Source: Campylobacterota bacterium
GTDB taxonomy: Bacteria > Campylobacterota > Campylobacteria > Campylobacterales > Sulfurovaceae
Direction: 5' to 3'
Assembly: GCA_015494795.1 (NCBI GenBank)
Contig: WGAM01000004.1
Span: 1 to 39,258 of the forward strand
DNA: 39,258 nt
Shown: positions 29,953 to 38,892 of the stretch, in pieces
How positions within the stretch are numbered: the first letter of the stretch is position 1
Layout: the number at the start of each line of letters is the position of its first letter
Translations under genes and position numbers: made by a program
The notes under the pieces: generated by a model
The model's input: the letters and a program-made list of their open reading frames with translations, nothing else
What the model was told of the DNA's origin: nothing
Database searches by the model: none

Positions 29953-31144
29953 TTTTCTCAGTAGTCGTCAAAAAATAAATTATAAAGAATAAGAGAGCTT
30001 GAAAAATAGTTTGATTTAGGGCAAAATTGCCCTTATAAAAAAAAACAAACTCCAAAAGAATTGTAACAAATTAGAGCTAAAAATTAAAGAACAAACAGGT
30101 TGGAATAAAAGAAGAATATTCATAATAGTAGGATTAATCGTATCAATAATAAGATTAGGGAGGGTAAACCTAAAAAAGATAGCAACAAAGATTAATCCGA
30201 ATGAGAATATAGAGGTAAACTATAGAAGACTAAATAGATTTTTCCAAAAGTTTAGATTTGAAAAAAGAATAATGGCAAAATTAATGTCAAGTTTTTTACC
30301 TGATGAGAAATGGGTATTAATAATGGATAGAACCAATTGGAAATTTGGTAAAGTACATATCAATATTCTAATGTTAGCAGTAGCATACAATGGTATGGCA
30401 ATACCGATAATATGGGTTTTACTACCAAAAGAGAGAAAGCAAGGGAACTCAAATTATAGGGATAGGATTAGAATTGTTAATAAGTTTATCAATATTTTTG
30501 GTGTAGATAAAATAGAGGTATTAGTAGCCGATAGAGAGTTTATTGGAGAGGTATGGTTTAGATGGTTAAAAAAGAGAAAAGTATCTTTTGTAATAAGAAT
30601 AAAAAATGGACATAAAGTTAAAATTGGTAGAGGAGATATAAAAGTTCAATCTCTATTTAGCTCTTTAAAAGTTAATCAACATGCTTTTTATCGAACAAGA
30701 AAAACAATCTATTCTTATCAATATCTATCACTTATTGCTTTAAGAGTTAAAAATGAATATATTATTTTGGCTACCAATATCAAACAAGAAAAAGCTCTTA
30801 GTTATTATAAGAAAAGATGGGAGATAGAGACACTATTTTCTGCTTTTAAAATTAGAGGTTTTAATCTTGAAGAGACACATATGTCTGCTAATCATAAAAT
30901 AGATTCTCTTATTGCTATTTTAAGTTTAGCATTTGTTTGGTGTTATACTATTGGTGAATGGTTAAATAGTAAAAAAGCAATCAAAACCCTAAATCATGGG
31001 CGTAAAGCTAAAAGTTTATTCCTTGCTGGATTTGAATATTTAGATGATATATTTTCTAACTATCAACTTAGAGGAAGACAATTAGCTTTTGTTATTAGAC
31101 AATTTAATATTGGAGGAGATTAAAATTGACGACTACTGAGAAAA
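29953..31144 (+). mobile_element. IS4-like insertion sequence with perfect 19-bp terminal inverted repeats
   Basis: TTTTCTCAGTAGTCGTCAA at 29953-29971; exact reverse complement TTGACGACTACTGAGAAAA at 31126-31144; transposase between them. Confidence 0.9.
30026..31123 (+). CDS. IS4-family DDE transposase (track ORF extended upstream)
   Basis: ATG ORF at 30272 has LIMDRTNW, VADREFIG, YKKRWEIETLFSAFKIRGFNLEETH. The same frame stays open to a TAG at 30017 and encodes a typical N-terminus (LKIKEQTGWNKRRIFIIVGLIVSIIRLGRVNLKKIATKINPNENIEVNYRRLNRFFQKFRFEKRI). The exact start is uncertain. Confidence 0.85.
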   Translation: MALIKKNKLQKNCNKLELKIKEQTGWNKRRIFIIVGLIVSIIRLGRVNLKKIATKINPNENIEVNYRRLNRFFQKFRFEKRIMAKLMSSFLPDEKWVLIMDRTNWKFGKVHINILMLAVAYNGMAIPIIWVLLPKERKQGNSNYRDRIRIVNKFINIFGVDKIEVLVADREFIGEVWFRWLKKRKVSFVIRIKNGHKVKIGRGDIKVQSLFSSLKVNQHAFYRTRKTIYSYQYLSLIALRVKNEYIILATNIKQEKALSYYKKRWEIETLFSAFKIRGFNLEETHMSANHKIDSLIAILSLAFVWCYTIGEWLNSKKAIKTLNHGRKAKSLFLAGFEYLDDIFSNYQLRGRQLAFVIRQFNIGGD

Positions 31145-31153
31145 ATCTTCAAG

Positions 31154-31173
31154 CCTCACCCTTTAGGGTGGGG
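31154..31173. repeat. IS200/IS605-type end hairpin (likely relic)
   Basis: CCTCACCC-TTTA-GGGTGGGG, 8-bp stem (one T-G), in the context AAGCCTCACCCTTTAGGGTGGGGTAATTGAC, which resembles right ends of IS200/IS605/TnpB elements. Confidence 0.6.
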
Positions 31174-31413
31174 TAATTGACACTCTTCAAAAGCCTCTTT
31201 TAGTTTAGAGTGTATTTTAGGTGGTCTATCAAGTGCTTCTAAAAATAGTTCAGAATCTTTAGCACTTAAACAGATTGTATTATTTGAAACAGAGGTATTA
31301 AAAGTTGGCTTATCTACTATAATATTTTCAACAATGCCATCTTTTAGATTTTGGAGCATAGAGAGTAAAAAATCTATATGGTTGCTATGAACATTTAATT
31401 GTATTGTTTGCAC
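31156..31413 (-). CDS. antitoxin-like small protein with DUF1778 (TacA)-like C-terminal segment
   Basis: ICLSAKDSELFLEALDRPPKIHSKLKEAFEE matches the LS..D...FLEALDxPPxxxxxLxxAF pattern of DUF1778. The N-terminus MQTIQLNVHSNHIDFLLSMLQNLKDGIVENI resembles other small antitoxins. Confidence 0.6.
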   Translation of the reverse strand: MQTIQLNVHSNHIDFLLSMLQNLKDGIVENIIVDKPTFNTSVSNNTICLSAKDSELFLEALDRPPKIHSKLKEAFEECQLPHPKG

Positions 31414-31451
31414 TATTGACTCCTTTTTTATCTTAGTATATCAAAAAAGAT

Positions 31452-31769
31452 TTAAATCCTCCATAGCAAGTACTTTTCAAATGCCTCAGTAATGCTTTCA
31501 GCCTCGACAAGCCCTTCAAAAAATATCTCTCCATCAAGTACCAGTGTTGGGTCTTTGCTAATGCCTTTTTCAACAGCTTTAAGTGTGTCATATTCAAAAG
31601 TAAATTTTAAACGCAACGGCAGATGTTTAATGGCACAACTTAAACGCTTGGAAAACTTTGCTGTATTTACTTTATCTCCATACAAAATAGCATGAAAGAG
31701 AGGACAGTCTGTTTTATTGGCATTTAAAATTTCTCCATTACTCATTGTATGACAGGCTTCATTTTGCAT
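31452..31769 (-). CDS. thioredoxin-fold-like small protein coupled to ABC efflux operon
   Basis: GISKDPTLVLDGEIFFEGLVEAESITEAFEKYL resembles the cis-Pro half of thioredoxin_3/glutaredoxin-like folds; overlaps the ATPase stop codon (TAATG). Confidence 0.55.
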   Translation of the reverse strand: MQNEACHTMSNGEILNANKTDCPLFHAILYGDKVNTAKFSKRLSCAIKHLPLRLKFTFEYDTLKAVEKGISKDPTLVLDGEIFFEGLVEAESITEAFEKYLLWRI

Positions 31770-32479
31770 TATTCAATCTCCTTAATATTTGATTTTTGAA
31801 CTACTTTTTTATCTTCAATAATAAGAACTCTATCACACAATGGTAGCATAGCTTCATCATGTGTTACCATTATTACAGCTACATCTTGTTCAACGGCTAT
31901 TTTTTTAAGCATTTTTACAACATCTACAGAGCGTTTTGAGTCAAGTGCTGCTGTTGGTTCATCGGCTAATATTATTTCTGGATTGTTCATTAATGCTCTA
32001 GCTATGGCTACTCGTTGGTTTTGTCCTCCACTAAGTTGGCTAGGCATGGCTATCTCTTTGTCTGCTATATCAAAATATTTTAATAGCTCTTTTGCTCTTG
32101 AGTGAGATTCTTTTTCATCTATCTTATTTGCTTGTGGTAGAAGAGTTAGATTGTCTATAATATTTAAAAAAGGGATAAGATAGTGTGCTTGAAAAATAAA
32201 TCCAATCTTCTCTCTTCTGATTTTTCGTGTCTCTTTTGTAAGCCATCTGTTTTCATACACTTTTTCATCTCCTAACCATATTGTTCCAGAGTTTGGTTCA
32301 TTAACACAGCCTATCATCATAAGAAGTGTTGTTTTTCCTGCACCACTTGGAGCGATTAGTGCTACAAGCTCTCCTTTATCAACACTAAAATTGGCATTAT
32401 GAATAACATCTACAAAAGTATCACCTTTTCCAAAACTTTTATTTAGATTTTCAACTTTTATTGCCTGTTTTTTACTCAT
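31769..32479 (-). CDS. ABC transporter ATP-binding protein (DevA/MacB/LolD-type)
   Basis: Walker A APSGAGKTTLL, signature LSGGQNQRVAIARALMNNPEIILADEPTAALDSK. Confidence 0.95.
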   Translation of the reverse strand: MSKKQAIKVENLNKSFGKGDTFVDVIHNANFSVDKGELVALIAPSGAGKTTLLMMIGCVNEPNSGTIWLGDEKVYENRWLTKETRKIRREKIGFIFQAHYLIPFLNIIDNLTLLPQANKIDEKESHSRAKELLKYFDIADKEIAMPSQLSGGQNQRVAIARALMNNPEIILADEPTAALDSKRSVDVVKMLKKIAVEQDVAVIMVTHDEAMLPLCDRVLIIEDKKVVQKSNIKEIE

Positions 32480-32480
32480 A

Positions 32481-33626
32481 TTAGCCTCCTATTGCTGATG
32501 TTGGGTCAGCACTTATCACTTTTTTTACACCAATAAAAGAGGCAAAAATTGAAGCAATAACCACAATAATAAAAAGCATAAAAGAGTCAGATGATAAAAG
32601 CACCACATTTTTTGGAAATTTATTATAGATGAGGTGAGAAAATATATTTCCAAATACAAAAGCAAGTATTCCAAGTATAAGTGTCTCTTCTACAATCATT
32701 TTTATAATAGTTATATTAGGGATTCCAATAAGTTTCATTATAGATATCTCCTTGATTTTTTCAAGTGTCATTGTGTAGATAATAAGCGAAATAATAATGG
32801 TTGCTACTACCACTAAAATAATGGTAAAAAGTCCAATCTGTTTAGAGGCTTTTTCTACAACATATTTTGTAAGTACATAAGTTTGCTGTTTTCTAGTATA
32901 GACACTTTTATGTAGCCATTTTCTAAGCTCTTTTGCTGTTTTATCTACATTATAAGTTGGATTGATTGTTGCTACAATTGTATTGACTAAATGTGCATCT
33001 CTATTGACAATACCACGAGCTTTATCTGTTTGTACTCTTTTATTTGTATAGGTAAATTGTAGTGTTTGGGCATCTTTTAATGAAAGATAGACAAGTGCAT
33101 CACCACCTGAAGCAACTGTACCATGTGTAATTCCTACAACAGTATAGATATCTCTTCCTAAATGAATTTTATTACCAAGTTTAAATCCTGTTTTATCTCC
33201 TATGACTATCTCATAGTGTTCATTTCTTAGTACTCTTCCTGCTATTAATCTCTTAGGATTAATTGGGTTTATATCACCATAGATATCATAACCAATAGCC
33301 ATAACAGAGATTTGTCTATTGCCATTTAAAATTTGCAAATTTTGAAAGGTTATGGCTTCTGCTTTATCTATTGCCTGATAGCCTTTTAGAGTATTTTTTA
33401 AATCTTCATGAACTCTTGAAGCCTCGGCAAATGGTCCAAGAGTGTTTTCTTGAACTACCCATAAATCAACATTTAAATCATCTAAAATCACATTTGCATC
33501 AGCAATCATTCCTCTATAAACACCCACCATAATAAGAACAATTCCAAGAAGCATACCAACACCCATAGCTGTTACAATAAACTTACCAAGTGTATGTTTA
33601 ATGTCCTCTTTTGCAAGATGAATCAT
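32481..33626 (-). CDS. ABC transporter permease (FtsX/DevC-type)
   Basis: MIHLAKEDIKHTLGKFIVTAMGVGMLLGIVLIMVGVYRGM; periplasmic MacB-like region; C-terminal TM helices with VISADPTSAIGG. Confidence 0.9.
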   Translation of the reverse strand: MIHLAKEDIKHTLGKFIVTAMGVGMLLGIVLIMVGVYRGMIADANVILDDLNVDLWVVQENTLGPFAEASRVHEDLKNTLKGYQAIDKAEAITFQNLQILNGNRQISVMAIGYDIYGDINPINPKRLIAGRVLRNEHYEIVIGDKTGFKLGNKIHLGRDIYTVVGITHGTVASGGDALVYLSLKDAQTLQFTYTNKRVQTDKARGIVNRDAHLVNTIVATINPTYNVDKTAKELRKWLHKSVYTRKQQTYVLTKYVVEKASKQIGLFTIILVVVATIIISLIIYTMTLEKIKEISIMKLIGIPNITIIKMIVEETLILGILAFVFGNIFSHLIYNKFPKNVVLLSSDSFMLFIIVVIASIFASFIGVKKVISADPTSAIGG

Positions 33627-34765
33627 ATATGAACTTTCATTCCCTCTTTAAGAGGTTTTTTTTGAGAATTTGGTACAAGAATTTCTGTTTTCTCATCTAT
33701 ATTACCCACAGCTACACTATCAGGATTTTTTGCAATAACCTTTAGTTTTATAAAGTGTGCTTTGGAGTTTTGTAAAACCCATACACCAAGATTTTCACCT
33801 TTTTGAACAATTACTTTTGCTGGAATTATAGTAGCATTTTTGTAAGTATGAACCTCTATATCTACTTGGGCTTGTTCATTTATATAAAAAGGTTTTGGAA
33901 TATTTATAAAACCTATATCTATCTCTCTTTCTAAAGTAACTAAATCACTCATTGCATCAATTCTTTTTACAACACCTTTATATGTTTTATTGGGATTTGA
34001 ACGAAGTGTAATGGTTGCTTGTTGTCCAACCTCTATTTTTGAGCTAACTCTCTCATCTACTTTTGCATCTACCCATAATGTTTTTGCATTAACTATTTTA
34101 AAAATAGGAGTAGTTGGCAAAATAGTTTGTGCTATTTGGGCATTTTTTTCTATGACATAACCATCAATAGGAGAATATACTTTTAGTTTATCTATTTTTA
34201 TTTTTATGGCATCAATATTTTTCATGGCTACTACTTTTGCACTTTTTGCTGAATTTATATGTGCTAAAGAGGCTTTTATGGACGCATCTATACTCTCTAA
34301 ATCTGCTTTTGCTTTATCATATTCAGATTGTGACGCATAGTTTTGATTTTTTAGTTTTTTATACCTTCTATAAGTTATATTTAAAAGCCTTTTTTTAGCT
34401 TTTTGACTCTCTAAATCACTCTGAATTGCTTTAATATCTGCCTTAGCTTTTGCTAGATTTGCTTTGGCAATAGCAAGTTGTGCAGGAAGGTCAACTCCAT
34501 CTATTTTAATTAAAAGCTTACCCTTTTTTACCCACTCTCCACTATCTGTATGAAGTTCTATAATTTTACCACCTGTTTGTGCAGTAATGCTATAAATATC
34601 CTTTGCACTTACATTTCCAATAGCTCTAACTTGCTCTTTAAATACCCCTTTTTTAGGAGTAATGGTTATATATGTCGTTTTAGGAATATAAACTTTGTTA
34701 TAAAATAAAAAGGCAACAATACCAACTATAACAATGGTTAGAATAGATTTAATAAAAGTTCTCAT
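33623..34765 (-). CDS. HlyD/DevB-type periplasmic adaptor
   Basis: N-terminal TM; GNVSAKDIYSITAQTGGKIIELHTDSGEWVKKGKLLIKID; long coiled coil; VYSPIDGYVIEKNAQIAQTI. Confidence 0.92.
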   Translation of the reverse strand: MRTFIKSILTIVIVGIVAFLFYNKVYIPKTTYITITPKKGVFKEQVRAIGNVSAKDIYSITAQTGGKIIELHTDSGEWVKKGKLLIKIDGVDLPAQLAIAKANLAKAKADIKAIQSDLESQKAKKRLLNITYRRYKKLKNQNYASQSEYDKAKADLESIDASIKASLAHINSAKSAKVVAMKNIDAIKIKIDKLKVYSPIDGYVIEKNAQIAQTILPTTPIFKIVNAKTLWVDAKVDERVSSKIEVGQQATITLRSNPNKTYKGVVKRIDAMSDLVTLEREIDIGFINIPKPFYINEQAQVDIEVHTYKNATIIPAKVIVQKGENLGVWVLQNSKAHFIKLKVIAKNPDSVAVGNIDEKTEILVPNSQKKPLKEGMKVHI

Positions 34766-36006
34766 AGAGTTTTTCCTTGAAGATATTGAAGTTTATAGAT
34801 AGCACTGTTTAGTTGATATTTTGCATTTAAAAGTCCAAGTCTAGCATTTTGTTCTAAAGTGATAGCATCAAGTACCTCTATATATGTAGTAAGACCATTT
34901 TTATAGCGTTCTTTAATAAGGTTACTTGTCTCTTGAGATGATTGTAACTCTGCTTTTTTTGCCTCTATTGTTGTACGATACTGTTTAATATCTGAATAAC
35001 TATCAAGAATCTCTTTTTTGAGGGCTAACAGAGTAGCCTCTTTTTGCTCATTTGCTATCTGTACACCAATAGCCGATTTTTGCACTTCTGAAGATATTTT
35101 ACCACTAGTATAAAGAGGAATATTTAAACTTATTCCTACAAATTTTGAATTATAAGCATTGAGTGTATTAATGTGGCTGTAACTTGCAACAGCATCTATA
35201 GAACCATAAGATGAAGCTTTTTCAGATTTATGAAGCTTAATGTTTTTAGTAATATTTTTTGTGGAGATTTTTAGTTGATAATTTGTATCTAAAATTTCAT
35301 CTTCAGAGGGTAGGTTAGTAGGGACATCTAAAATCCTATCTTCAAGTTGAATATTATCATCTATTTTTTCACCAATATAGAGTGAAAGAGCATTTTTGGT
35401 TTTCTCATAAGCACTCTGTGCTTGGGCAAGACTCTCTTTAGCAATAGAGATTGAAGAGCGAAAACGACTTGCATCGGCATTGGTTTTTAACCCCTGTTTT
35501 ACAAAGGCAAGAGCTTGTTGATAATATGCATCTTTTACTTCAATATCTTTTTGGTTTACATCTATAGCCTCTTTTTGTACTATTAGAAGATTATAGAGTG
35601 ATTTTACCTGATAGACAAGAAGAGCTTTTTGCTCCTCTAAAGAGAGGTTAGAAATATCTCTATCAATTTTAAAAGCCTCTATCTTATTTGTAGTTTTTGA
35701 AAAATCCCAAATCTTTTGTTTAAGAAATAAACCTACATTCCAACCATTATCATTTATAGTTTTAAATTGTCCATTTGCTGGAAAAACATAGGTTTGTGAA
35801 ATATTATAATTTCCCTGAAAATTTATTTGTGGCAAGTTATCTGATTTGATATTATCTATATCACTTTTTGACTCTTGCACTTTTAGTTGAAATACTTTTA
35901 TATTTGGGTAGTTCTTTAGTGCTTTAACAATACTCTCTTTTAAAGTGAGACTATCTGCTAATAGCAATGATGAGCCAATTAGTGTTAGAGTAATAAGGTG
36001 TTTCAT
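34762..36006 (-). CDS. TolC-family outer-membrane efflux protein
   Basis: Signal peptide; SLTLKESIVKALKNYPNIKVFQLKVQESKSDIDNIKSDNLPQIN; repeat-type OEP coiled coils; NLIKERYKNGLTTYIEVLDA. Confidence 0.92.
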   Translation of the reverse strand: MKHLITLTLIGSSLLLADSLTLKESIVKALKNYPNIKVFQLKVQESKSDIDNIKSDNLPQINFQGNYNISQTYVFPANGQFKTINDNGWNVGLFLKQKIWDFSKTTNKIEAFKIDRDISNLSLEEQKALLVYQVKSLYNLLIVQKEAIDVNQKDIEVKDAYYQQALAFVKQGLKTNADASRFRSSISIAKESLAQAQSAYEKTKNALSLYIGEKIDDNIQLEDRILDVPTNLPSEDEILDTNYQLKISTKNITKNIKLHKSEKASSYGSIDAVASYSHINTLNAYNSKFVGISLNIPLYTSGKISSEVQKSAIGVQIANEQKEATLLALKKEILDSYSDIKQYRTTIEAKKAELQSSQETSNLIKERYKNGLTTYIEVLDAITLEQNARLGLLNAKYQLNSAIYKLQYLQGKTL

Positions 36007-36030
36007 TAGTCTATTTCCTTTTTATTTATG

Positions 36031-36921
36031 TTAAACAATAACTCTTTTATCATCATTTATATTATATTCACATTGTAGCGTTGTATGTTCTATCTCAAAA
36101 TTATCATGAAGTTTTTGCTCCAACAGTTTAACTACTCTATTTGACTCCGAGAGTTTAAGGTCTTCTTTAAAATCAAGATGTGCTTCAAAATGAATACGAT
36201 GGTCATCTAAACGCCATACATGAATATGATGAACACCTTCTATCTCTTCTTCCTCTTTAATAAGTGCTACAACTTTTTCTATATCTATCTCTTTTGGTGT
36301 AAACTGCATTAATATAGCACTACTTTCTTTTAATAACCCAACCGAAGCCCAAATAAGATAGAGTGCAATGAGTAGAGAGATAAGTGAGTCTATCCAAAAA
36401 AGTCCAAAATAGTACATTAACACACCACCCATTACAACTGCAACAGAGGTCATAACATCAGTCAAGAGGTGTAAGTAGGCAGCTCTAATGTTCATATTAT
36501 CATGAGCATCATCTTTTACTAAAAGTACACTAGCCGTGTTAAGAATGATACTAAGTGTTCCTAATCCTATAACCCAAATTGAGTTTATGGCTTCAGGGTG
36601 ATAAAATTTATGAAATGCCTCAATTATTAAAAATATTGCAATCCCAATAAGTACAGAAGCATTAAAAAGTGTGGCTAGTATTTCAGCTCTTTTATAACCA
36701 AAGGTTTGATTTTCACTATTTGGACGAGAGGCTAGACGGTTTGCAAAATAGGAGATAAATAGTGCAACTACATCACTAAAATTGTGCATAGCATCACTAA
36801 GTAGAGCGAGTGAGCCTGAAAAAATCCCCCCGATTATTTGTGCGATAGTAATAATAATGTTTAAAACAATAGTGATAAAAAGATTCTTACCACTTACTTC
36901 GTGGTGATGGTGTTTACTCAT
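36031..36921 (-). CDS. cation diffusion facilitator (CzcD/ZitB-type)
   Basis: HHHH N-terminus; GGIFSGSLALLSDAMHNFSDVVALFISYFA; HLLTDVMTSVAVVMGG; C-terminal HHIHVWRLDDHRIHFEAHL. Confidence 0.94.
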   Translation of the reverse strand: MSKHHHHEVSGKNLFITIVLNIIITIAQIIGGIFSGSLALLSDAMHNFSDVVALFISYFANRLASRPNSENQTFGYKRAEILATLFNASVLIGIAIFLIIEAFHKFYHPEAINSIWVIGLGTLSIILNTASVLLVKDDAHDNMNIRAAYLHLLTDVMTSVAVVMGGVLMYYFGLFWIDSLISLLIALYLIWASVGLLKESSAILMQFTPKEIDIEKVVALIKEEEEIEGVHHIHVWRLDDHRIHFEAHLDFKEDLKLSESNRVVKLLEQKLHDNFEIEHTTLQCEYNINDDKRVIV

Positions 36922-36980
36922 TGTTTTTCCTTATGGAGTGCTTTATTGCAATGGTAAGAAAAAGCTTCTTACCACTTTTA

Positions 36981-37940
36981 TTAGTTGTTATTTAAGACAA
37001 TAGTTTCATAAAACGGTTCATTTGGTCCTTGAATAATATATGGGAATATTTTCATAACATCTGCTCTAAATCTAGGGTCTATATGAGAGTTTTCATGGTC
37101 ATAAACACTCTCCCAAACACCATGGAATAGATAATGAGTTTTACCATTATCTGAAAATGCACCTTGTAAAATTTCTGTTGTCACAGCTTTTCTATAGTGC
37201 AAGTTTTGATACGACCCTGGAATTCCAACTTTAAATTTAGGGTTATAGTCAAAATCACCTTTAGCAGGACGGAAAGTATTTTGTGCCACTTTTAAGAGTG
37301 AAGTACTCTTTTTATTGAAAATATTTTTATCTTTGCTATAGATAGAGACATGATTATTGACCGTTAGATATCTATTTATTGGTTTATCTTTTTGATGTTT
37401 TAAAAAATGCTCAATTTCAGATTTAGTAGTATAGATATGTCCTCTATCTCCAGCTGAAACGGTTGTATAGACTCCTTCATGATAATTTTCACTTAATTTA
37501 CCATATTTTGAGATTAATTTACTAAACCATTTTGTTGTTTCTGATGAGGTTAAATCATGATAATTATTAAAACGAATAAAGAGTGAATAGAAGAGTGGCA
37601 AAGTACCTTCTTTACTTGCGTCAAAATAGGCACTTTTTAATACACCTTTTAGTTCTGTTGGAAAGTTTTTAACCATAGTCGAATCTCCAACCATATTTTT
37701 AAGAGATAACGATAAAAATCCTTTTTTCTTTTTTAAAACTTTTAAATATCTGTTTACCTCTTCAATTAGATTATCTTTATATTTCCCCATTATTCTAAAC
37801 TCGAAATAGAGTGTTACCATACCTCTTGGTATTTTTTCACCTTTTGATGGTTTTATCATACTCGCGTTTGCCATCATTGGAAACATTGCCATAGAGCCTG
37901 TTGTTAATGCCATACTTTTAAGAAAATTTCGTCTTTCCAT
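36981..37940 (-). CDS. Tat-exported protein of unknown function
   Basis: ERRNFLKSMALTTGSMAMFPMMANA twin-arginine signal; the rest not confidently placed in a family. Confidence 0.75.
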   Translation of the reverse strand: MERRNFLKSMALTTGSMAMFPMMANASMIKPSKGEKIPRGMVTLYFEFRIMGKYKDNLIEEVNRYLKVLKKKKGFLSLSLKNMVGDSTMVKNFPTELKGVLKSAYFDASKEGTLPLFYSLFIRFNNYHDLTSSETTKWFSKLISKYGKLSENYHEGVYTTVSAGDRGHIYTTKSEIEHFLKHQKDKPINRYLTVNNHVSIYSKDKNIFNKKSTSLLKVAQNTFRPAKGDFDYNPKFKVGIPGSYQNLHYRKAVTTEILQGAFSDNGKTHYLFHGVWESVYDHENSHIDPRFRADVMKIFPYIIQGPNEPFYETIVLNNN

Positions 37941-37965
37941 TTTTTTATCCTTATTTTTGAATTAA

Positions 37966-37989
37966 AATATATAGTTTTAACTATATATT
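37966..37989. promoter_or_regulatory. perfect dyad upstream of the Tat-protein gene
   Basis: AATATATAGTT-TT-AACTATATATT, 11-bp arms, 2-nt spacer, 26 bp upstream of the minus-strand start codon. Confidence 0.45.
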
Positions 37990-37990
37990 C

Positions 37991-38011
37991 AAAACACTCT
38001 TCAAAAGAGTG
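37991..38011 (-). terminator. Rho-independent terminator after the BI-1 gene
   Basis: Minus strand CACTCTT-TTG-AAGAGTG-TTTT. Confidence 0.6.
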
Positions 38012-38033
38012 CTTTAAATAGATAAGTATAATT

Positions 38034-38735
38034 TTAATTTCTTCGATTTCCAAAAAACTCTAACATCATAATAAATAGATTGATAAAATCAAGATATAGA
38101 GCCAATGCTCCAACAATAGCTACTCTGTTTAAACTTTGAGTATCATTTGCTCCCATCTCTTCACCCATCTCTTTTATTTTTTGGGTATCGTAGGCTGTAA
38201 GTCCTACAAAGATAATAACACCAATAATACTAATCCACCATTCAAATGATGGACTTTTAAGAAAATAGTTAATAACCATGGCTATTATAATTCCAATAAG
38301 TCCTACAGTTAAGATATTTCCAAATGAGCTTAAATCAGTATCGGTAAAATACCCATATAGACTCATAACTCCAAAGGTCATTGAGGCTATAAAAAATGTA
38401 GTAACAATAGATGCTTCCGTATAGACTAAAAGTATAGACGCAAGGGTCATTCCATCTACTATGGAAAAGAGAATAAACAGAATTCTAGCTGTTGAAACAT
38501 CCATCTTATTAAGACCTGATGAGATAGCAATAACAAGTCCTAATTCAATTAGAAAGAGAACCCATATCATATATGGATTTCCAAAAAGCAGATGAAGTAG
38601 TGCTGTACTATGAGTAACCATAAAAGCACTTAATCCCGAAATTAAAAGTCCTATCATCATCCAATGATAGACTGAATTTAACAGAACATTTGTATCTGTT
38701 TTAGTAAAATGTGTTGCATAAGTGGTATTTTGCAT
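38034..38735 (-). CDS. Bax inhibitor-1 / YccA family membrane protein
   Basis: Seven-TM layout; MTFGVMSLYGYFTDTDLSSFGNIL; IFVGLTAYDTQKIKEM; ALALYLDFINLFIMMLEFFGNRRN. Confidence 0.93.
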   Translation of the reverse strand: MQNTTYATHFTKTDTNVLLNSVYHWMMIGLLISGLSAFMVTHSTALLHLLFGNPYMIWVLFLIELGLVIAISSGLNKMDVSTARILFILFSIVDGMTLASILLVYTEASIVTTFFIASMTFGVMSLYGYFTDTDLSSFGNILTVGLIGIIIAMVINYFLKSPSFEWWISIIGVIIFVGLTAYDTQKIKEMGEEMGANDTQSLNRVAIVGALALYLDFINLFIMMLEFFGNRRN

Positions 38736-38843
38736 TTTTTATCCTTTTTTACGAATTAATTAAATAATTAGTTAATTATACTTATTAAAAATAAACTATT
38801 TCTTAAAAACCTGAGTTCGACAAAAAAAGAAGCCTAAAAGGGT

Positions 38844-38886
38844 AGTCACCTTATAATTTTAAAGCAATAAAAATAAAAAGGTGACT
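38844..38886. promoter_or_regulatory. inverted repeat around the promoter of the IS982-like element
   Basis: AGTCACCTT (38844-38852) / AAGGTGACT (38878-38886), perfect 9-bp arms; TATAAT at 38852-38857. Confidence 0.55.
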
Positions 38887-38892
38887 AAAGAA

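Noticed and set aside
31492-31695. Plus-strand 67-aa ORF
   Set aside because: Antisense to the small protein coupled to the ABC operon; the minus-strand gene has the operon context.
32634-32816. Plus-strand 60-aa Tyr/Lys-rich ORF
   Set aside because: Antisense to permease transmembrane helices; biased composition.
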